64,000 nt of DNA from Achromobacter veterisilvae (GTDB lineage: Bacteria; Pseudomonadota; Gammaproteobacteria; Burkholderiales; Burkholderiaceae_B): positions 1 to 64,000 of the forward strand of contig NZ_UFQC01000008.1 in NCBI RefSeq assembly GCF_900496975.1. The letters run 5' to 3'. Numbering within the stretch: the first letter of the stretch is position 1; the number at the start of each line of letters is the position of its first letter. The position numbers and the translations under genes were made by a program. The notes beneath the pieces were generated by a model. The model ran no database searches. It saw only the letters and a program-made list of their open reading frames with translations, and was not told the origin of the DNA. This document shows positions 47,843-55,848 of this stretch, in pieces.

Positions 47843-49246
47843 TTAACGGAAGGTGCGGACGTCGACGAAATGGCCGGCCACCGCGGCGGCCGCGGCCATG
47901 GCCGGGCTGACGAGGTGCGTGCGCCCGCCCTGCCCCTGGCGGCCTTCGAAATTGCGGTTCGAGGTCGACGCGCAACGTTCGCCGGGTTCGAGCCGGTCGG
48001 CGTTCATGGCCAGGCACATGGAGCAGCCCGGCTCGCGCCATTCGAAGCCGGCGTCGATGAAGATCTTGTCCAGCCCTTCGCGCTCGGCCTGCTGCTTGAC
48101 CAGGCCCGAGCCCGGCACCACCATGGCCTGGCGCACGTTGGACGCCACGTGCTTGCCGCGCGCCACGGCGGCGGCGGCGCGCAGGTCCTCGATGCGGGAA
48201 TTGGTGCAGGAACCGATGAACACCCGGTCCACCCGGATATCGGTCAGCGGCGTATTGGGCTTCAGGCCCATGTATTGCAAGGCGCGCTCCATGCCGCTGC
48301 GGCGCACGTCGTCCTTTTCGCGGTCGGGATCCGGCACGCGGGAATCCACCGGCAGCACCATTTCCGGGGACGTGCCCCAGGTGACCTGCGGCTTGATGTC
48401 GCGGGCGTTGACCTCGACGACGGAGTCGAACTTGGCGCCCTCGTCGGTGCGCAGCGTGCGCCAGTAGCCGACCGCCTGGTCCCAGAGCACGCCCGTGGGC
48501 GAGAAGGGACGGCCACGGAAGTATTCAATGGTCTTGTCGTCCACCGCCACCATGCCGGAACGGGCGCCGGCTTCGATGGCCATGTTGCAGACCGTCATGC
48601 GGCCTTCCACCGAGAGGGCGCGGATCGTGCTGCCGGCGAATTCGATGGCGTGGCCGGTGCCGCCGGCCGTGCCGATGATGCCGATGATGTGCAGGACCAC
48701 GTCCTTGGCCGTACAGCCGAAGGGCAGTTCGCCTTCGACCTTGATCAGCATGCTCTTGGCTTTCTTCATGAGCAGCGTCTGGGTGGCGAGCACGTGCTCG
48801 ACTTCGGACGTGCCGATGCCGAAGGCCAGGGCGCCCAGCGCGCCATGCGTGCTGGTATGCGAATCGCCGCAAACCACCGTCATGCCGGGCAGGGTCGCGC
48901 CCTGTTCCGGGCCGATCACGTGCACGATGCCCTGGCGCAGGTCGGTCATGCGGAATTCGGTGATGCCGTACTTTTCGCAGTTGGCGTCCAGCGTATCCAC
49001 TTGCAGGCGGGAGATCGGGTCGTCGATACCCTGGGCGCGATTCAGCGTGGGCACGTTGTGGTCCGCCACCGCCAGGTTGGCGCCGGTGCGCCACGGCTTG
49101 CGGCCGGCGATCGCCAGGCCTTCGAACGCCTGCGGGCTGGTGACTTCATGCACCAGGTGGCGATCGATATAGAGCAGACAGGTGCCGTCTGATTCCTGGT
49201 GGACGACGTGGGCGTCCCAGAGTTTGTCGTAAAGGGTTTGGGCCAT
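47843..49246 (-). CDS. leuC: 3-isopropylmalate dehydratase large subunit
   Basis: 467 aa aconitase-family enzyme; 4Fe-4S cluster Cys residues occur in [14 protein letters not shown] and [13 protein letters not shown]. First gene of leuCDB; leuA is not in this window. A short Val/Leu leader peptide with a good ribosome binding site lies ~120-150 bases upstream. Confidence 0.97.
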   Translation of the reverse strand: MAQTLYDKLWDAHVVHQESDGTCLLYIDRHLVHEVTSPQAFEGLAIAGRKPWRTGANLAVADHNVPTLNRAQGIDDPISRLQVDTLDANCEKYGITEFRMTDLRQGIVHVIGPEQGATLPGMTVVCGDSHTSTHGALGALAFGIGTSEVEHVLATQTLLMKKAKSMLIKVEGELPFGCTAKDVVLHIIGIIGTAGGTGHAIEFAGSTIRALSVEGRMTVCNMAIEAGARSGMVAVDDKTIEYFRGRPFSPTGVLWDQAVGYWRTLRTDEGAKFDSVVEVNARDIKPQVTWGTSPEMVLPVDSRVPDPDREKDDVRRSGMERALQYMGLKPNTPLTDIRVDRVFIGSCTNSRIEDLRAAAAVARGKHVASNVRQAMVVPGSGLVKQQAEREGLDKIFIDAGFEWREPGCSMCLAMNADRLEPGERCASTSNRNFEGRQGQGGRTHLVSPAMAAAAAVAGHFVDVRTFR

Positions 49247-49298
49247 GGATGCGCTCTGCTAATAGACAGTCCGGCTCGTGCCTCGCGCGGTTGAAAGC

Positions 49299-49334
49299 AA
49301 AACGCTCCCGCGCCGGCCACTGCGGCATGAGGGA
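49299..49334 (-). terminator. Possible attenuator hairpin before leuC
   Basis: On the minus strand TCCC-tcat-GCCG, 7-nt loop, CGGC-gc-GGGA, then GCGTTTTG. The stem has an internal loop and the T tract is short, so this is a weak terminator at best. Confidence 0.35.
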
Positions 49335-49363
49335 ATTATGCACAGGGTCTGAACCTAGTACAA

Positions 49364-49396
49364 CTACACCACATATACCAGTACCAACACTACCAT
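49364..49396 (-). CDS. Putative leu leader peptide
   Basis: A 10-codon ORF, MVVLVLVYVV, consisting of Met, Tyr, six Val and two Leu codons. GGAGG lies 6 bases before the ATG, a near-ideal ribosome binding site. It ends ~118 bases before leuC with a possible attenuator between. Leader peptides rich in the regulatory amino acids control leu and ilv operons in enteric bacteria; here Val outnumbers Leu. Function inferred. Confidence 0.55.
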   Translation of the reverse strand: MVVLVLVYVV

Positions 49397-49775
49397 GCTG
49401 GGCCTCCGGCACGGCCCTGGACGCCCCTGCCGCAAGCCCGCGCCCAAACCGTGGCCGATTAATCACAGATACAAATTCGACGTGCAAAAACAGATACAAA
49501 ATTATCAAACCGATATAATCTCGCCACGCCATGGCTAATCTATTAACGAAATAAAACGAAATAAACCGCATTAATCCAGCATTAAATCAACATATTAATA
49601 GCCGCCATAGCGAATTTCGTGCAAGTTCAATTGAATTAAGAGATGATGCGCGAAGAAATCCACAAAACCGCCCCGGAAACTTCGTCAATAGTTAACAAAT
49701 ATTGACTCGTCAAATCTGACATTTCCACACAATATGGCGGCCATTCATTCTCAACTCGACTCGCGAATAATCACT
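49397..49775. promoter_or_regulatory. Divergent leuC / adhesin-operon control region, A/T-rich
   Basis: About 380 bp, strongly A/T-rich from ~49450 compared with the rest of the window. A perfect TATAAT on the plus strand is at 49514-49519 with no good -35, about 260 bp upstream of the adhesin-locus gene. It should carry the promoters of both directions and looks like a target for activators or H-NS-like proteins. Confidence 0.5.
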
Positions 49776-51269
49776 ATGGCTTCGTTTTTGCTTAAAAGCA
49801 CGACTTCGGTCCTTGCCCTGGCATTCGGTCCTGCGGCATTTGCACAGTCTTCCGCTCCCGCTGCCGCGCAGCCCGCGGTCACGATGAACCAGATCGTCGA
49901 GCAGACCTTGCTGGGCAACCCGGAAATCCAGGCCAAGTACCATGATTTCCAGGCGTCGCTTGAAGGCCAGAACGTCGCCCGCGGGGCCTTCTTCCCGCAG
50001 ATCAACGCCCAAGGCTATCTGGGCCGCGAGTACCGCAACAACGTGCCCGGCGTGGGTTCGCAGGACTGGAGCCGCCCCGGCTACAGCGTCGAGTTGCGCC
50101 AGTTGATATTCGACGGCTTCCGCACGAGCAACGACGTCAAGCAGGCGGGCTTCGACAAACTGGCGAAGTTCTATGACCTGCTCGCCACCAGCGACGGCAC
50201 GGCGCTTGCCGCCGTGCAGGCCTACATCGACCTGCAGCGCTACCGCGACATGGAACTGCTGGCCCGCCAGAACTATTCGCTGCACGAAGAAACGCTCAAG
50301 CAGATCAACGAACGCACCGAATCGGGCGTGGGCCGCCGGGTGGACCTGGAACAGGCCGGCGGACGCCTGGCCCTGGCCCAGACCAACCTGATGACCGAGA
50401 CCGCCAACCTGCTGGACGTGCAGCAGCGCTTCCAGCGCGTGACCGGCGCCCTGCCCCCCGAATCGATGCAGCCGCCGCCCGACATCACCGGCAAGCTGCC
50501 GGTCAAGCCGGCCGACTTCAATGAATCGCTGCGCCGCAACCCCAGCTTCCTGTCCAAGCAGGCCGGCCTGCAGGCCGCGGAGGCCGGCGTGGCCTCGTCC
50601 AAGGGCGCGTTTTCTCCGAAATTCGAATTCGTGGCCGCCACGGGCCGCGACCAGAACGACCCGACGCCCCAGAACCGCGACATCCAGAGTTCCAGCGTCC
50701 AGGTCGTCATGAGCTACAACCTGTACCGCGGCGGCGCCGATTCGGCCCGCGTGCGCCAGACCGCCGCGCAGTCCTACGCCGCGCGCGATATCCGCGACTA
50801 CACCTGCCGCAACGTGCAGCAGGATCTGGCCGTGGCCTGGAACAACGTCGTCAGCCTGAGCCAGAAGCTGCCCTTCCTGCGCGACCACGAAGTGGCCACC
50901 ACGAAGGTGCGCGAAGCCTATCGCCAACAGTTCCAGATCGGCCAGCGTTCGCTGCTGGACTTGCTGGACACCGAAAACGAACTGTTCGAATCGCGCCGCG
51001 CCTTGACCAACGGCCTGTACGACCTCCAGCTCGCGCAGTACCGCTGGCTGGCGTTGTCGCACGCGCTGCTGCCCGCCCTGGCGCTGCAGCCCGCGCGCAA
51101 CGAAATGCCCGAGGAAAACGGCAAGCTGGCGGTTTCCGACGAAGTGATCAAGCTCTGCAATTCGACGGTTCCCGACACGGCCCGCCTGGCTCCCGTGCGC
51201 GTGCAATACAACGAAGGCACGCTGCCGCCCACGCTCATCCCGATGAACGCGCCCAGCGCCAAACCCTGA
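49776..51269 (+). CDS. lapE: TolC-family outer-membrane protein of the adhesin exporter
   Basis: 497 aa from the Met preceding a signal peptide (FLLKSTTSVLALAFGPAAFAQ); a Met 14 codons earlier is an alternative, and neither has a clear ribosome binding site. The TolC repeats are visible (MNQIVEQTLLGNPEIQAKYHD; LRQLIFDGFRTSND; YNLYRGGADSARVRQ). Forms the outer-membrane channel of the type I system with the ABC exporter and HlyD-type protein downstream. Confidence 0.9.
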   Translation: MASFLLKSTTSVLALAFGPAAFAQSSAPAAAQPAVTMNQIVEQTLLGNPEIQAKYHDFQASLEGQNVARGAFFPQINAQGYLGREYRNNVPGVGSQDWSRPGYSVELRQLIFDGFRTSNDVKQAGFDKLAKFYDLLATSDGTALAAVQAYIDLQRYRDMELLARQNYSLHEETLKQINERTESGVGRRVDLEQAGGRLALAQTNLMTETANLLDVQQRFQRVTGALPPESMQPPPDITGKLPVKPADFNESLRRNPSFLSKQAGLQAAEAGVASSKGAFSPKFEFVAATGRDQNDPTPQNRDIQSSSVQVVMSYNLYRGGADSARVRQTAAQSYAARDIRDYTCRNVQQDLAVAWNNVVSLSQKLPFLRDHEVATTKVREAYRQQFQIGQRSLLDLLDTENELFESRRALTNGLYDLQLAQYRWLALSHALLPALALQPARNEMPEENGKLAVSDEVIKLCNSTVPDTARLAPVRVQYNEGTLPPTLIPMNAPSAKP

Positions 51270-51294
51270 ACCGGCCCTGGCGCAAGGAGACCCC

Positions 51295-51510
51295 ATGCCG
51301 AAGAAACAGGGCAACGACTTCTCGCAGTTGGACGCGGACTTCGTCCGCGTCCTGGAAGACCTGATCGACGCGCTGATCGCCAATGGCACCTTGCGTTTGA
51401 CGGACCTGCCGATACAGGCTCAACAGAAACTCACCCAGCGCAAGCAACAGCGCGCGCGACTCTCGGAACACCTGGACCTGCTCGATGACGAAGATGGACA
51501 AGTTATCTGA
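51295..51510 (+). CDS. 71-aa protein of unknown role in the adhesin operon
   Basis: 71 aa, MPKKQGNDFSQLDADFVRVL...; a helical N-terminal half (DFVRVLEDLIDALIANG) and a charged, Gln/Arg-rich second half ending in an acidic tail. AAGGAG is upstream of ATG. Its end overlaps the ABC exporter start by 17 bp, so translation is coupled and it is a real gene of this locus. No known domain; a chaperone, adaptor or regulatory role for secretion is possible but not shown. Confidence 0.75.
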   Translation: MPKKQGNDFSQLDADFVRVLEDLIDALIANGTLRLTDLPIQAQQKLTQRKQQRARLSEHLDLLDDEDGQVI

Positions 51511-53659
51511 CTTGGCCGCCCGGGAGTGGCGGGCGGACGCCCGCGCCGCGCACGACGACCCGCTGCTGGACTGCCTGGTCGAAATAACCCGCCTGCACGG
51601 GGTGACGGCCACTGCCCAGGCGCTGTCCGCGGGCCTGCCGCTGGAAGAACACCGGTTGACCCCCGCGCTGCTGCCCCGCGCGGCCGCGCGCGCGCAGTTG
51701 TCCGCCCGGGTGGTCAAGCGCACGCTGGACAGCATCTCGCAGGACCTGCTGCCCGCGATCCTGCTGCTGCATGGCGAACGCGCATGCCTGCTGCTGAAGA
51801 AAGACGGCGGCAATTACGTCGTCAGCCACCCCGAGCTGGGCGGCAGTTCCATGGAGATGGGCGCCGACGAACTGGCGGCGCAGTACACCGGGCTGGTGTG
51901 CTTCGTGCGCCCGCAGTTCCGCTTCGACGCCCGCGCGCCCGAGGTCTCCAAGGTGCGCGAGCGCCATTGGTTCTGGGCCGCCATCATGGAAAACCGGCGC
52001 CTGTACCGCGATGCGCTGATCGCCGCCCTGCTGATCAATGTCTTCGCGATGGCGATGCCCCTGTTCACGATGAACGTCTATGACCGCGTCGTGCCCAACA
52101 ACGCCGTCGAGACCCTGTGGGTGCTGGCCATCGGCATCACGCTGGTCGTGATCTTCAACATGATCCTGGGCACGGCCCGTTCGCACGTGGTGGACAGCGC
52201 AAGCAAGCGGGTCGACGTGCGCCTGTCCGCGCAGATCATGGAGCGGGTGCTGGACCTGCGGCTGGAAGGCCGGCCGGTATCGGTGGGCTCATTCGCCGCG
52301 AACCTGCGCTCGTTCGAATCCATCCGCGACTTCATCGCCTCGGCCACCATCACCACGCTGGTGGATCTGCCCTTCATCCTGCTGTTCCTGCTGGCACTGG
52401 CCTGGATTTCCCCCTGGATGATCCTGCCGCCGCTGGTCGCGATCGTGCTGATCCTGCTGGTGTCGCTTGCCGCGCAGGCCCGCATGGAATCGCTGACGAT
52501 GTCGTCGTTCCAGGCCTCGTCGCAGCGCAACGCCACCCTGGTGGAGGCGCTGACCGGCCTGGAAGCCGTCAAGACCCTCAATGCCCAGGGCGCGATCCAG
52601 CGCAATTGGGAACGCGCGACCGAATACATCGCCCAGACCGGCGGCAAGCTCAAGTTGATTTCGTCGTCCACGGTCGGCTTCGTCCAGGCCGTCCAGCAGA
52701 TGGTGTCGATCTCGGTGGTGATCATCGGCGTCTACCAAGCGCAGGAATCCGCCATTTCCATGGGCGGCATCATCGCCGCGTCCATGATCGCCGGCCGCTG
52801 CCTGGCGCCGCTGGGGCAGGTCGCCGGCCTGCTGATGCAATACCAGAACGCCCGGACTTCGCTGGGTTCGATCGACAACTATATGAAGCTGCCGATCGAA
52901 CGCCCGGCCGAGGCCGAGTTCCTGCACCGCCCCGTCTTTCACGGCGGCCTCGAATTCCGCGACGTGACCTTCACCTACCCCGGCGCCGCGCAACCGGCGC
53001 TGAAGAAGGTGTCGTTCAAGCTCAAGCCCGGCGAAAAGGTCGGGGTGATCGGCCGCATCGGCTCCGGCAAGACCACGCTGGAAAAGCTGGCGCTGGCGCT
53101 GTACCAGCCCACCGAAGGCGCGGTCCTGCTGGATGGCGTCGACGTGCGGCAGATCGATCCGGCCGACGTGCGCCGGGCCATCGGCCACGTCCCGCAGGAC
53201 CCGCTGCTCTTCTACGGCAGCCTGAAGCACAACCTGGCCATGGGCGCGCCCTATGCCGACGACGCCAGCATCCTGGCGGCCGCGAACCTGGCCGGCGTCT
53301 CCGATTTCGCCAACCTGCACCCGAACGGGTTCGACATGGTGATCGGCGAACGCGGCGAATCGCTGTCCGGCGGCCAGCGCCAGTCGGTGGCGGTGGCCCG
53401 GGCCCTGATCAACGATCCGCCCATCCTGCTGCTGGACGAGCCCAGCAGCAACATGGACCACCAGAGCGAAGCCCAGTTGCGCAAGCGGCTGGGCGAGGCC
53501 AGCGAGACCAAGACGATCCTGCTGGTCACGCACCGCACCGCCCTGCTGGAACTGGTCGACCGGCTGATCGTGATCGACAACGGCCACATCGTGGCCGACG
53601 GCCCCAAGGAACAAGTGGTCGAAGCCCTGCGTCAAGGACGCGTTGGACGAGGGGGCTGA
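51494..53659 (+). CDS. lapB: Type I secretion ABC exporter, LapB type
   Basis: 721 aa from ATG 51494 (an ATG three codons earlier is possible). N-terminal C39-like domain (DPLLDCLVEITRLHG), transmembrane domain (~165-440) and ABC domain with Walker A GRIGSGKTT (~520), signature LSGGQRQSVAVARAL and Walker B ILLLDEPSSNMDHQ. Exports the adhesin through TolC. Overlaps the 71-aa gene and is 7 bp from the adaptor gene. Confidence 0.94.
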   Translation: MDKLSDLAAREWRADARAAHDDPLLDCLVEITRLHGVTATAQALSAGLPLEEHRLTPALLPRAAARAQLSARVVKRTLDSISQDLLPAILLLHGERACLLLKKDGGNYVVSHPELGGSSMEMGADELAAQYTGLVCFVRPQFRFDARAPEVSKVRERHWFWAAIMENRRLYRDALIAALLINVFAMAMPLFTMNVYDRVVPNNAVETLWVLAIGITLVVIFNMILGTARSHVVDSASKRVDVRLSAQIMERVLDLRLEGRPVSVGSFAANLRSFESIRDFIASATITTLVDLPFILLFLLALAWISPWMILPPLVAIVLILLVSLAAQARMESLTMSSFQASSQRNATLVEALTGLEAVKTLNAQGAIQRNWERATEYIAQTGGKLKLISSSTVGFVQAVQQMVSISVVIIGVYQAQESAISMGGIIAASMIAGRCLAPLGQVAGLLMQYQNARTSLGSIDNYMKLPIERPAEAEFLHRPVFHGGLEFRDVTFTYPGAAQPALKKVSFKLKPGEKVGVIGRIGSGKTTLEKLALALYQPTEGAVLLDGVDVRQIDPADVRRAIGHVPQDPLLFYGSLKHNLAMGAPYADDASILAAANLAGVSDFANLHPNGFDMVIGERGESLSGGQRQSVAVARALINDPPILLLDEPSSNMDHQSEAQLRKRLGEASETKTILLVTHRTALLELVDRLIVIDNGHIVADGPKEQVVEALRQGRVGRGG

Positions 53660-53666
53660 GGAAACC

Positions 53667-55088
53667 ATGCTGAACAACCCAGCCGAAACCGGGCACGGCC
53701 TGTTTGGAAGCCTGTGGCGCAAGCTGCGCAATGTCTTCGTATTCTTTTTCGACCGCCTGCTGGACGGCGCCGAAAAGGGCAAGCGCCGGCATCGTTCCGA
53801 CTATGTCGGCAACGCCGAGTGGGTCATCCAGGAATCGCAGGCCCGGGGGTCGCGCATCCTGCTGTGGGTGAGCCTGCTGGCCACCGGCGCGCTGCTCTTC
53901 TGGGCCGGCGCCGGCAGCATCGACGAAGTCGTCCGGGGCGAGGGCAAGGTCGTGCCGTCTCGCCAGGTCCAGATCATCCAGAGCCTGGACGGCGGCATCG
54001 TCGAGGAAATCCTGGTCCGGCCGGGACAGGAAGTCGAAGCCGGCGAAGTCCTGCTGAAGATCGACTCCACCCGCTTCGCGTCGTCCCTGGGCGAGAACAA
54101 CGCCGAATACCTGTCCTTGCTCGCCAAGGCGGCGCGGCTGCAGGCGCTGGCCACCGGCGAGCCCTTCGCGGCACCCGAAGAGGTGCTCGCCCAGGCGCCC
54201 GGGCTGCTGGAAATGGAACGCAATGCGTGGCAGGCGCGCACCACGGAGTTGGACGCCACGGTCAACGTGGCCCGCGAACAGCTCAAGCAGCGCCAGGAAG
54301 ACCTGCGCGAAACGATCGCCAAGCGCGACCAGGCCGCGGCCAGTTGCGGACTGACTTCGCGCGAATTGCAGGTGACCCGCCCGCTGCTCAAGAGCGGCGC
54401 CGTCTCCGAAGTCGACCTGCTGCGCCTGCAGCGCGACGTGGCCCGCTATTGCGGCGAACAGAAAGGCGCGGAAGCGCAGATCGACCGCTTCCAGGCCTCG
54501 ATCAAGGAAGCCGAAAGCAAGATCCAGGAAACCGAACTCAATATCCGCAACCAGGCCCGCAACGAACTGTCCGAGACCAACACCAAGCTTTCGACCCTGC
54601 GCCAGGGCAAGCTGGCGCTGGCCGACCGCGTCAAGCTGGCCGAAGTCCGCGCGCCCGTGCGCGGCACCGTCAAGACGCTGTTCAACAACACCGTCGGCGG
54701 CGTGGTGCAGCCGGGCAAGGACATCATCGAGATCGTGCCCAAGGACGACACCCTGCTGCTCGAAGTGCGCATCCAACCGCGCGACATCGGTTTCCTGCAC
54801 GCCGACCAGCAGGCGGAAGTGAAATTCACCGCCTACGATTTCGCCATCTACGGCGGCCTGGAAGGCAAGGTGGAGCAAATCGGCGCGGATACCGTGACCG
54901 ACGAGAAAGGCAATTCCTACTACGTGGTGCGCGTCCGCACGGACCGCAGCACGGTAGGCGACAAGCTGTTGCCCATCATCCCCGGGATGGTGGCGGAGGT
55001 TCATATCCTGACCGGCAAGCGCACGGTACTGCAATACCTGCTCAAGCCCATATTGCGCGCCAAGGCGAATGCCTTTACCGAACGTTAA
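53667..55088 (+). CDS. lapC: HlyD-family periplasmic adaptor, LapC type
   Basis: 473 aa from ATG 53667 (GAGGA upstream). One N-terminal transmembrane helix (ILLWVSLLATGALLFWAGAG), lipoyl-like halves (VQIIQSLDGGIVEEILV; VRAPVRGTVKTLFNNTVGG), a long coiled coil (~150-330) and the HlyD C-terminal signature near EVKFTAYDFAIYG. Bridges the exporter and TolC. An earlier in-frame TTG start is unlikely. Confidence 0.94.
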   Translation: MLNNPAETGHGLFGSLWRKLRNVFVFFFDRLLDGAEKGKRRHRSDYVGNAEWVIQESQARGSRILLWVSLLATGALLFWAGAGSIDEVVRGEGKVVPSRQVQIIQSLDGGIVEEILVRPGQEVEAGEVLLKIDSTRFASSLGENNAEYLSLLAKAARLQALATGEPFAAPEEVLAQAPGLLEMERNAWQARTTELDATVNVAREQLKQRQEDLRETIAKRDQAAASCGLTSRELQVTRPLLKSGAVSEVDLLRLQRDVARYCGEQKGAEAQIDRFQASIKEAESKIQETELNIRNQARNELSETNTKLSTLRQGKLALADRVKLAEVRAPVRGTVKTLFNNTVGGVVQPGKDIIEIVPKDDTLLLEVRIQPRDIGFLHADQQAEVKFTAYDFAIYGGLEGKVEQIGADTVTDEKGNSYYVVRVRTDRSTVGDKLLPIIPGMVAEVHILTGKRTVLQYLLKPILRAKANAFTER

Positions 55089-55107
55089 AGGAGGGCTGCA
55101 AGGCCTT

Positions 55108-55764
55108 ATGAAACCCGTTCCCGTCCTGTTGATTACGCATGACGACCTGCTGTGGCAGCATTGGCGCGCCCTGGATCCGGCGCGCTGGCTGGCTGCCCGC
55201 GGTCGCGGCCTGGCCGACCTGCAACGCTGGCGCGAGCAAGGCCGCACGCTGGCGGTGCTGGATACCGGCCTGCCCCGGCTGCCGTCCTGGCAGGATCCCG
55301 TCTGGGCCGCCTCCCTGGCGGACCTGCGCGTGGTCGTCGCCAGCCCCAGCCCGAACGACGAGGAAGGCACCCGGGTGCTGGGCGCCGGCGCCCACGGCTA
55401 CTGCCATGGCTACGCGCCCGCGGCGGCGCTGTCGCAGGCGCTCGAAGTCGTCGCGTCCGGCGGCATCTGGATGGGCAGGTCGCTGGTGTCGCGGCTGCTC
55501 AGGCTGGTCGCCGAACGCGCCCAGGACTCGCAGTCCTGGGACGGCGGCCTGCTGACCGAACGGGAAATGACGGTGGCGCGCTATGCCGCCAACGGCCAGG
55601 CCAACGCGCCGATCGCCGAGGCGCTGGGCATCACGGAACGCACGGTCAAGGCCCACCTGTCCGCCGTTTTCGAAAAGCTGGGCGTGACCGACCGCCTGCA
55701 ACTGGCCCTGCTCGTCCATGGCATTTCCGCTCCCGCCGACAGCCGGATGAAAATTCCCTCCTGA
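55108..55764 (+). CDS. LuxR-type regulator with degenerate receiver
   Basis: 218 aa from ATG 55108 (GGAGGG upstream). The receiver-like N-terminus keeps a possible phospho-Asp in AVLDTGLPRLP but has Ser for the usual Ser/Thr region and His (GYCHGYAP) where the conserved Lys should be. The HTH is LTEREMTVARYAANGQANAPIAEALGITERTVKAHL. Probably works without classical phosphorylation. It precedes the adhesin gene; a 14-bp palindrome lies just after its stop. Confidence 0.85.
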   Translation: MKPVPVLLITHDDLLWQHWRALDPARWLAARGRGLADLQRWREQGRTLAVLDTGLPRLPSWQDPVWAASLADLRVVVASPSPNDEEGTRVLGAGAHGYCHGYAPAAALSQALEVVASGGIWMGRSLVSRLLRLVAERAQDSQSWDGGLLTEREMTVARYAANGQANAPIAEALGITERTVKAHLSAVFEKLGVTDRLQLALLVHGISAPADSRMKIPS

Positions 55765-55767
55765 TAC

Positions 55768-55781
55768 TGTCCTTGAGGACA
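55768..55781. promoter_or_regulatory. Palindromic operator candidate before the adhesin gene
   Basis: TGTCCT-TG-AGGACA, perfect 6-bp arms, 67 bp before the adhesin ATG and 3 bp after the LuxR-type stop. A plausible LuxR-type site; it could also be part of a small RNA hairpin. Confidence 0.45.
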
Positions 55782-55848
55782 ATATCCCGCGCCGGCGGCG
55801 CAATCTAGTATTTGGCCATCTTGGATAACTCCCTGAAACGGAACCGAC

